Made by a program: the position numbers and the translations under genes | Shown: positions 1-4,732 of the stretch, piece after piece | Layout: each line of letters begins with the position of its first letter | Position numbering within the stretch: position 1 is the first letter of the stretch | NCBI GenBank assembly: GCA_025980355.1 | Contig: JAICXR010000265.1 | Coordinates: 1 to 5,381, forward strand | Source: Chloroflexota bacterium | Lineage (GTDB): Bacteria; Chloroflexota; UBA4733 | Length of the DNA stretch: 5,381 bases | Reading direction: 5' to 3' | Notes under the pieces: generated by a model | The model's input: only the letters and a program-made list of their open reading frames with translations | What the model was told of the DNA's origin: nothing | Database searches by the model: none

Positions 1-704
1 AAGCCGAGGAGGGCCCGGCAAGGATACCAGCCGACGAAGCCGGCCGGCAGGAACGTCAGCAACCCGCCGACGAGGCCGGCTCCCGCGCTGTCCAGCGGGA
101 ACGATTTCAACTGGTCGAGCGCCCGGAGCGCGGTGCTGCTAACCTCCTCCGCCGCCCGCGGCGCCCAGAAGGCCAGGCTGCCGTACAGGAAGGAGAAGGA
201 GAGCACGATGGTGGCGGAAGCCGCGACATTGAGCAGCAGGAGCAGCAGCCAGCCCGGCGTGACGGCGACTTCGAGGTGCGCCAGCGCCCACCAGAACAAG
301 CCGAGACCCGGCAGGACGGAGGCCAGGCCCGTGAGATTGAAGCCTTCCGTCGAAAAGATCACCCACAGTGGCTGGGGCTGAATGAGGGAATGGTCGAGCT
401 GCCCCCGCCCGAGTCGCCGGCTGATCACTTTGACGTTGAAGCCGAAGAAGACTTCCAGCATGCCGCCGGCGATGATGGCGTAGCCGAGCATGAAGACGAT
501 CTGCACCTGTGTCCAGCGCCCGATGCCGGCAAAGCGCTCCGCCAGCAGCAGCGTCGCCGAGACGGCGGCGGTATTGGTGATCAGGTCGGAGAAAAAGTAA
601 GTGAGGAACGTCTTGAGGTCCTGAGTAACACTACCGAGATCCAGGGCGGCGTGCAGCCACCAGAGCTGGAGGATGCGCCGGACGGTGTGGAGCGGCTTAG
701 CCAC
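1..704 (-). CDS. ABC-2 type permease, COG3694-like (partial, C-terminus outside window)
   Basis: This is probably the second membrane subunit of a two-permease ABC exporter of the ABC-2/DUF990 group; the substrate is unknown. Reading from a GTG at 704 gives 234 codons with no stop before the window edge, so the C-terminus is missing. The protein is strongly hydrophobic, with likely membrane segments near residues 35-58, 66-88, 125-145, 150-178 and 208-230. Residues 99-110 (GRGQLDHSLIQP) match the family's cytoplasmic signature of the form RG.LD..L..P, and the FPL and PAGFVGWYP stretches near residues 202-228 are also typical. The GTG overlaps the end of the upstream permease gene by 8 bp, which implies translational coupling. 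The ribosome site is weak (GGAAGGG about 14 bases upstream). An ATPase gene would be expected nearby but is not in the window. I am confident of the family and less so of the exact start. Confidence 0.82.
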   Translation of the reverse strand, partial: MAKPLHTVRRILQLWWLHAALDLGSVTQDLKTFLTYFFSDLITNTAAVSATLLLAERFAGIGRWTQVQIVFMLGYAIIAGGMLEVFFGFNVKVISRRLGRGQLDHSLIQPQPLWVIFSTEGFNLTGLASVLPGLGLFWWALAHLEVAVTPGWLLLLLLNVAASATIVLSFSFLYGSLAFWAPRAAEEVSSTALRALDQLKSFPLDSAGAGLVGGLLTFLPAGFVGWYPCRALLG

Positions 705-1479
705 CGTAGCCCACCAGCCCTTCCCGCTGTGCCTGCCAGAAGCGATGAGCAATGAATGCGAGCACGATGGCCCAGCCCGCCTGGAGCGGCAGCAAGAAGC
801 GCGGATCGCCGGTCCCGGTGTAGAGGCGAAGGGGTGCGGAGGCCATCGAGGCAAAGGGGAGCCAGCCGAACACGGTCCCGATCCCCCAGGGCATGAGAGC
901 GAGTGGCAGTAGCGCGCCGGACAGAAGGGTCGGCAGCCCGCGGCGCAAGTATTCGACGGCCCATTGACTCGTCTCCAGGGCCACGATCAGCACCGTGAAG
1001 AGGAAATCAAGGGCGAAGCCGACGGCGATCGCCAGGGTCAGGCTGACCAGGAACCAGAGCGCGGCGCTCGGACTCGCCGGCAACGGGTTGACGCCCAGGA
1101 GGGGCGCCAGGGCCAGGAGCGGCAGTGAGAAGCAGCCGAAGCGGATCAGCCATTGACCAGACGTCTCCGCCACGAATTGACCGACGATGCCGAAAGGCTG
1201 TAACAGCCGAACAGCGACCGTCCCTTGCCAGAGGGCGTTGCTCAATTCGGAGCGCACATTGAGCGGATCGGCGAATACTTCCGCCGCCAGGGTATAGGTG
1301 AGGACCGCCCCCAGCGTCATGCCGCCCACCGGCCCCCGCCCGGCGAAGACCGTCCGCCAGATCGTGAGCAGGACGGCCACGCGCGCCAGGCGCACGACGA
1401 AGTCCACTAGAAAGAGCGGGCTGTCGCCGATGTAGCTGGTGGCGGCGAGGACGGCCGTGGTCCGATATTTCGCTAACAT
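697..1479 (-). CDS. ABC-2 type permease, COG4587-like
   Basis: This is the first membrane subunit of the same ABC-2 type exporter, complete at 260 residues, a usual length for the family. About six membrane segments are visible, near residues 22-44, 54-72, 108-130, 140-165, 182-205 and 228-247. Family-like features are the RLLQPFG stretch at 91-97, the loop near 170-190, and the segment LPLALMPWGIGTVFGWLPF at 191-209 followed by LRLYTG. I chose the ATG at 1479 because MLAKYR is a typical start and G-rich sequence precedes it. The frame stays open up to an ATG at 1566, but those extra 29 residues are polar, Pro/Gly-rich and unlike the family. The next permease gene overlaps its end by 8 bp. 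Members of this group export uncharacterised substrates, and nothing here links the pair to B12. Confidence 0.85.
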   Translation of the reverse strand: MLAKYRTTAVLAATSYIGDSPLFLVDFVVRLARVAVLLTIWRTVFAGRGPVGGMTLGAVLTYTLAAEVFADPLNVRSELSNALWQGTVAVRLLQPFGIVGQFVAETSGQWLIRFGCFSLPLLALAPLLGVNPLPASPSAALWFLVSLTLAIAVGFALDFLFTVLIVALETSQWAVEYLRRGLPTLLSGALLPLALMPWGIGTVFGWLPFASMASAPLRLYTGTGDPRFLLPLQAGWAIVLAFIAHRFWQAQREGLVGYGG

Positions 1480-1502
1480 CACCGCCCCGTCCCCGCCGCC
1501 GG

Positions 1503-1534
1503 CCTCGCGCCCCTGGCGAGAGGGGGCGGGGGAT
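1503..1534. repeat. Small GC-rich inverted repeat in the divergent intergenic region
   Basis: Two mutually exclusive short stems are visible. CTCGC at 1504-1508 can pair with GCGAG at 1516-1520, and CCCCT at 1510-1514 can pair with AGGGG at 1521-1525. The pattern of C-runs, a short spacer and a GGCGAGAGGGGGCGGGGG block resembles the degenerate intergenic repeats of the CCCCTCTCCC/GGGAGAGGGG type that I associate with Chloroflexota and some other GC-rich genomes. It lies 24 bases upstream of the permease start. No T-run follows, so it is not a terminator. The family assignment is tentative. Confidence 0.3.
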
Positions 1535-1642
1535 GATACCTGGCCCGGCTTGGCCGCCGCAATCATACGGCTTCCCGAGCGCGTTTGGAGTTCAACCCTT
1601 GCTCGCTACGTCCCGGTATACTCGGTGAAGGGAGTACGTGCG

Positions 1643-1858
1643 ATGCCGTTTACCGTCCGGGATTTCCCCGATCTCTTGCGACTACTGGAGCAGCATCCGG
1701 AGTGGCAGGCGGAGCTGCGTCGCCAGGTACTGACCGAGGAGTTGCTGGAGCTTCCGGCGCTGGTGCGCCGCTTGACGGAGGCGCAGGCCCGCACCGACGA
1801 GTGGTGCGCTCAGCCAGTGACATTTGCTCTATCTGCGGCTACACTGTGGGCGAACTGA
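1643..1858 (+). pseudogene. Truncated remnant of a coiled-coil 'LLEQHPEW..ELRR' family protein
   Basis: This 71-residue ORF starts at an ATG with a good ribosome site (AAGGGAG at 1628-1634, 8 bases upstream). Residues 1-53 (PFTVRDFPDLLRLLEQHPEW at 2-21, then LRRQVLTEELLELPALVRRL and EAQARTDEW) match the start of a protein family I recall as multi-copy in Chloroflexota. In that family this N-terminus normally leads into a long coiled coil and often a C-terminal nuclease-like domain. Here the similarity stops near position 1802. The last 17 or so residues (CAQPVTFALSAATLWAN) do not look like the family, and the stop follows quickly. The DNA coding that tail also holds the likely promoter of the B12 operon. 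I read it as a decayed 5' fragment. It could instead be a short expressed protein, since the start signals are intact. No function is assigned. Confidence 0.55.
1817..1845 (+). promoter_or_regulatory. Predicted sigma70-type promoter of the B12 operon
   Basis: GTGACA at 1817-1822 matches TTGACA at 5 of 6 bases. Exactly 17 bases later, TACACT at 1840-1845 matches TATAAT at 4 of 6, including its first two and last bases. The region is less GC-rich than its surroundings. Transcription would begin near 1852, just upstream of the riboswitch, giving a leader of about 268 bases before the btuF start at 2120. The site lies inside the tail of the truncated upstream ORF. This is a prediction from sequence alone. 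Confidence 0.45.
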
Positions 1859-1879
1859 AGAAGTGAGGCGAGGGGACCT

Positions 1880-1982
1880 CGAGGGATCTCGGGGCCACCA
1901 CGGGAAATCCGGTGCGATTCCGGAGCTGTCCCGCAACTGTGAGCGGCGCACAAGGCGCCGTGAGTCAGAATGCCGTCCCTCG
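1880..1982 (+). promoter_or_regulatory. Cobalamin riboswitch (aptamer)
   Basis: The conserved core is plain: GGGAAATCCGGTG at 1902-1914, CCGG at 1920-1923, CCCGCAACTGTGA at 1930-1942, and the B12 box AGTCAGAATGCCG at 1963-1975. The helices close well. The outer stem is CGAGGGA 1880-1886 with TCCCTCG 1976-1982. A short second stem is GGC 1893-1895 with GCC 1972-1974. CGGGA 1901-1905 pairs with TCCCG 1929-1933. TCCGG 1908-1912 pairs with CCGGA 1920-1924, leaving a 7-base loop. CGGCGC 1944-1949 pairs with GCGCCG 1955-1960. These RNAs bind cobalamin, usually adenosylcobalamin, and turn off downstream uptake and synthesis genes; the BtuF, CobO and CobS genes that follow fit this. The optional 5' arms of larger cobalamin riboswitches are absent or very short. 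The ligand preference cannot be read from this sequence. Confidence 0.95.
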
Positions 1983-2119
1983 CGCTCGTATCGCGCCTTC
2001 GCGTGAAAGGGTGCCCTGTGATGCTCGCGTCCCCGTAAATTCCCTGCACATCCTTGTCGTCTGATGGTGCCGCCTTCGGCGGTAGCGCGTGATGCTGTGC
2101 TGTGAAGGGATCTCCTATC
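1983..2119 (+). promoter_or_regulatory. Probable riboswitch expression platform (leader between aptamer and btuF)
   Basis: This untranslated stretch holds structures that could pass the ligand signal to translation. ATCGC at 1990-1994 is complementary to GCGAT at 1914-1918 in the aptamer loop, as expected for the L5-L13 kissing interaction of cobalamin riboswitches. TCCCTGCACA at 2041-2050 can pair with TGTGC 2096-2100 plus AGGGA 2106-2110, with a 5-base bulge between them; this would bury the btuF ribosome site. Inside that helix, TGCCGCC 2068-2074 pairs with GGCGGTA 2078-2084. No U-run follows any hairpin, which favours control of translation over transcription termination. All pairings were found by eye and no folding energies were calculated. 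Confidence 0.45.
2105..2110 (+). promoter_or_regulatory. btuF ribosome binding site (decides the start codon)
   Basis: AAGGGA lies 9 bases upstream of the GTG at 2120. Another in-frame GTG at 2102 precedes this site and has no ribosome site of its own, so the start at 2120 is preferred. The site may be masked by TCCCT at 2041-2045. Confidence 0.7.
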
Positions 2120-3283
2120 GTGCGTCCTCTGCTCTCGCGTCTCATCGTGCTCTGCGTGCTGTTGGTACTGGCCGGGTGCGGCGGCGCCACCTCCGCGACC
2201 GGGTCTGTGACGGGCTCCGCAATCGCCGGCAGCGTCACGGCGCAAACCGCCTCCGCCAGCGCCTCGTCGGCGGCGACGACCTCGGCCGCCTCGGCGACGC
2301 CACCCACGTCCTCCGCAGCGACGTCGTCCTCCTCTTCAACAACGGCCGTCGCGACGGCGGCCTCGACTGCTGCCAGCACCGCCAGTAGCCCCTCAGCCGC
2401 CGCGGCGGCCAGTCCCACAACGACGGCGAGCGCCAACCCGTCGGCAGCGACGCAGTATCCCCTGACCGTCACCGACGATCAGGGGACGAGCGTCACCCTT
2501 GCCGCCAAGCCGACGCACATCGTCTCCCTCGTGCCGAGCAACACGGAAATCCTCTACGCCGTCGGCGCGGGCGATGACCTGATGGCCGGCACCCAGTACG
2601 ACGACTACCCGCCCGATGCGAAGAGTAAGGCGCTCATCAAGGGGCTCAAGCCCAGCCTGGAGGTCGTCACGGCCTATCATCCCGACCTGGTGCTGGCCTC
2701 CTCGTCCAATGCGTCGGACCTGATCCAGCAGTTGCGGACCCTCCACATCCCCGTGGTCTACCTCGACCCGCACGACTTCGTCGGGGTGTACCACGACGTT
2801 CAACTGGTCGGCCAGATCGTGGACGCCGCGCCGGCGGCGCAGAAGGTCGTCGCGGGCATGCAGCAGAAGGTCGGCATGGTGACGGCGAAGACCGCCTCCG
2901 TCACCACCAAGCCGCGTGTCTTCGTCGAAATCGACGCCTCCGATCCGACCAAGATCTTCACCGTCGGCCCCGGCTCGTTCATCGACGTCCTCGTGACGAT
3001 GGCCGGTGGCGCGAATATCGCCCACGACGCGAAGAGCGCCTACCCGCAACTCGGACTCGAGGCCCTGGTGGCGGCCGATCCTCAGGTCATCGTCCTAGAC
3101 GACGCCGCCTTCGGCGCAACACCGGACGCCGTTGCTAAGCGACCGGGCTGGTCGTCGTTGGTCGCCGTCAAGGATCACAGGGTGTTCCCGATCGACGACA
3201 GCCTGGTCAGCCGGCCGGGGCCTCGCCTCGCCGATGGCCTGCTGGCGATGGCGAAGCTGATCCATCCGGAGATCTTTCCATGA
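2120..3283 (+). CDS. btuF: Cobalamin ABC transporter substrate-binding lipoprotein, BtuF family
   Basis: This extracytoplasmic binding protein captures corrinoid and should deliver it to a BtuCD-type importer. It is 387 residues from the GTG at 2120. Residues 1-20 form a lipoprotein signal: a hydrophobic core, then the lipobox LAGC with Cys20 as lipid anchor. Residues 21-112 are almost entirely Ala, Ser, Thr, Pro and Gly, an unusually long flexible tether. The BtuF-type fold follows from about 113. Its motifs are IVSLVPSNTEIL near 134-145, DYPP at 162-165, PDLVLAS at 188-194, RPGW at 341-344 and RPGPRLADGL at 365-374. Glu181 and Glu314 align with E. coli BtuF Glu72 and Glu202, the two docking glutamates that contact BtuC, so it appears transport-competent. 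The gene sits directly behind the cobalamin riboswitch and overlaps the next gene by 4 bp. No BtuC or BtuD gene is visible. A related metal-chelate specificity is possible, but the riboswitch and neighbours argue for corrinoid. Confidence 0.9.
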   Translation: MRPLLSRLIVLCVLLVLAGCGGATSATGSVTGSAIAGSVTAQTASASASSAATTSAASATPPTSSAATSSSSSTTAVATAASTAASTASSPSAAAAASPTTTASANPSAATQYPLTVTDDQGTSVTLAAKPTHIVSLVPSNTEILYAVGAGDDLMAGTQYDDYPPDAKSKALIKGLKPSLEVVTAYHPDLVLASSSNASDLIQQLRTLHIPVVYLDPHDFVGVYHDVQLVGQIVDAAPAAQKVVAGMQQKVGMVTAKTASVTTKPRVFVEIDASDPTKIFTVGPGSFIDVLVTMAGGANIAHDAKSAYPQLGLEALVAADPQVIVLDDAAFGATPDAVAKRPGWSSLVAVKDHRVFPIDDSLVSRPGPRLADGLLAMAKLIHPEIFP

Positions 3284-4086
3284 GCAGCCCGCGTCGCATC
3301 GTCTCCCTGTCCGCCAGTAACACGGAGATTCTCTGCGCCCTCGGCCTGGACGAGCAGCTCGTCGGGGTGGACACCTGGTCCGACTACCCGCCGTCCGTGA
3401 AGGCGCTGCCGAAGGTCGGGCGGGAACTGGACATCGACGTCGCCGCCGTGGCCGCGTTGCGCCCCGACCTGGTGGTGGCCTGCCTCTCCGTTCCGGGGAT
3501 GGAACGGAACATCCCCCGCCTGGAGGAGGCGGGCCTGCCCTACGTGGCCGTCGCCCCGGTGGGCCTGGAGAGCATCTTCGACAACATCCGCCATCTCGGT
3601 GAGGCGACCGGCCGGCAGCAGCAGGCTGCGGACCTGGTGGACCGGTTGCAGGGGCGGCTGGATGCGGTACGGCAGCGGGCGGCGACGGTGGCGGAACGGC
3701 CGAGAGTGTATTGGGAATGGTGGCCCCAGCCGCTGGTCGCCGCCGCCGGCAGGAGCTGGATGACGCCGATCATTGCCATGGCCGGCGGCGACAACGTCTT
3801 CGCGGACCGGGAGGAAGAGAGCGCCAAAGTGCAGGTGGAGGAGGTGCTAGCGCGTCGACCGGAGGTCATCTTCGCCTGCTGGTGCGGGGCCCGCACCCCA
3901 CCCGCGGCGCAGCGGGTGGCCGGCCGGCCGGGTTGGGAGCCGGCGCCGGCGGTGCAGTCCGGCCGTGTCCACGTCGTGCCGGAAGCGTACTTCGCCCGGC
4001 CGGGGCCTCGTCTCGCCGATGGGCTGGAGTTGCTGGCCGCGCTGCTGCATCCGGCGAGGTCAGGGGAGGGTCCCGCCCATGCCTGA
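3280..4086 (+). CDS. BtuF-like cobalamin-binding protein without signal peptide
   Basis: This is a second BtuF-family protein, 268 residues, complete, and probably cytoplasmic. The ATG shares bases with the previous stop (ATGA, 4-bp overlap) and has GGAG 8 bases upstream, so the start is firm. The protein enters the fold at once with RRIVSLSASNTEIL (5-18), leaving no room for an export signal. Other family motifs are DYPP at 35-38, PDLVVA at 62-67, MAGGDNVF at 167-174, RPGW at 216-219 and RPGPRLADGL at 240-249. A Trp-rich patch (YWEWWPQP, 144-151) and CWCG (200-203) stand out. Ala55 occupies the position of the first BtuC-docking glutamate, although Glu187 keeps the second. It lies between the exported BtuF and the corrinoid adenosyltransferase gene, which it overlaps by 8 bp. 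I infer a role in intracellular corrinoid binding or handover. A recently diverged duplicate without a separate role is the main alternative. Confidence 0.85.
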   Translation: MSSPRRIVSLSASNTEILCALGLDEQLVGVDTWSDYPPSVKALPKVGRELDIDVAAVAALRPDLVVACLSVPGMERNIPRLEEAGLPYVAVAPVGLESIFDNIRHLGEATGRQQQAADLVDRLQGRLDAVRQRAATVAERPRVYWEWWPQPLVAAAGRSWMTPIIAMAGGDNVFADREEESAKVQVEEVLARRPEVIFACWCGARTPPAAQRVAGRPGWEPAPAVQSGRVHVVPEAYFARPGPRLADGLELLAALLHPARSGEGPAHA

Positions 4087-4699
4087 GCCAGCGGGGGAAC
4101 CGTCGCTCTACGACCTCAGCGAAGAGGGGCGTGCCGCGCAACGCGCCGCCCAGGACGAACATCGCCGCCGTCCGGATCGGCACAGCCAGAGTCTGGTGAT
4201 CGTCAATACCGGCAACGGGAAGGGCAAGACGACGGCGGCGCTCGGTCTGCTCTTTCGGGCCTGGGGCCAGAATATGCGCGTGGTCATGCTCCAGTTCCTC
4301 AAGGCCCAGACGGGCAACTGGGGCGAAGTGAAGGCGGCGCGCAAACTGGGCGTGGAGATCGTCCCGCTCGGTGACGGCTTCACCTGGCTGAGCAAGGATA
4401 TCGAGCAGGATCGGCTCCTTGCCCAGCAGTGCTGGCGACGCTGTCGCGAGCTCATTGAGGGCGGTCGCTACGACATCATCATCATGGACGAAATGACCTA
4501 CTGTTTCAAATTCGGCTGGCTCGACCTGGCCGAGGTGCTGGAGGTTCTGGCCCGCCGGCCGCCCAACCTGCACGTGGTCATCACCGGGCGGGATGCGCCG
4601 GAGGAGCTGGTCGAATTCGCCGACCTGGTGACGGAGATGCGCGAGATCAAGCACCCCTACGGGCGTGGCGTGAAGGCCCAGAAAGGGATCGAGTTCTGA
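4079..4699 (+). CDS. cobO: Cob(I)yrinic acid a,c-diamide adenosyltransferase (corrinoid adenosyltransferase)
   Basis: CobO/BtuR/CobA-type enzyme (EC 2.5.1.17). It transfers the 5'-deoxyadenosyl group of ATP to the reduced cobalt of corrinoids in the cytoplasm, and serves both synthesis and salvage. It is 206 residues, close to the usual length of about 200. Visible motifs are the P-loop GNGKGKTT (45-52), QFLK (72-75), GDGFTW (98-103), the acidic Walker B-like IIIMDEMTY (133-141), ITGRDAP (168-174), and the family's C-terminal block TEMREIKHPY...GVKAQKGIEF (186-206). The first 36 residues form a polar N-terminal arm, common in this family. I chose the ATG at 4079 because of the strong GGGGAGGG at 4063-4070 and because it overlaps the previous gene by only 8 bp. 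The frame is open further upstream, but that stretch is a shadow of the preceding gene. No key residue appears to be missing. Confidence 0.95.
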   Translation: MPEPAGEPSLYDLSEEGRAAQRAAQDEHRRRPDRHSQSLVIVNTGNGKGKTTAALGLLFRAWGQNMRVVMLQFLKAQTGNWGEVKAARKLGVEIVPLGDGFTWLSKDIEQDRLLAQQCWRRCRELIEGGRYDIIIMDEMTYCFKFGWLDLAEVLEVLARRPPNLHVVITGRDAPEELVEFADLVTEMREIKHPYGRGVKAQKGIEF

Positions 4700-4720
4700 T
4701 GCGGACGGCCGCCCCGGCTG

Positions 4721-4727
4721 GAAGGGG
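4721..4727 (+). promoter_or_regulatory. cobS ribosome binding site (decides the start codon)
   Basis: GAAGGGG lies 5 bases upstream of the GTG at 4733 and supports that start. An ATG at 4699, overlapping the cobO stop, is out of frame with cobS and reaches a stop after 15 codons. Confidence 0.6.
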
Positions 4728-4732
4728 ATTCC

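Noticed and set aside
276..755. Plus-strand open frame of 159 codons
   Set aside because: It is antisense to the two permease genes, which have clear membrane segments and family signatures.
1562..1567. TATGAT on the minus strand as the -10 box of the permease promoter
   Set aside because: The only -35-like element (TTGAAC, complement of 1590-1595) is 22 bases away, beyond the usual spacing.
1617..1622. TATACT as the -10 box of a promoter for the truncated ORF
   Set aside because: The best upstream partner (TTCAAC, 1591-1596) is 20 bases away, and the ribosome site begins only 5 bases after the hexamer. Possible, but too weak to list.
1439..1642. Upstream extension of the truncated plus-strand ORF
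   Set aside because: The extra 68 codons overlap the permease start on the other strand and do not resemble the family; the ATG at 1643 has the ribosome site.
2068..2084. GC-rich hairpin as an intrinsic terminator
   Set aside because: The 7-bp stem is good, but GCGCGTGATG follows instead of a U-run. It is treated as part of the leader structure.
2102..2119. GTG at 2102 as the btuF start
   Set aside because: It precedes the AAGGGA site and lacks a ribosome site of its own. Starting at 2120 gives a normal lipoprotein signal peptide.
2393..3049. Minus-strand open frame opposite btuF
   Set aside because: Its composition (Arg, Gly, Asp, Val repeats) is the shadow of the btuF codon pattern and it has no start context.
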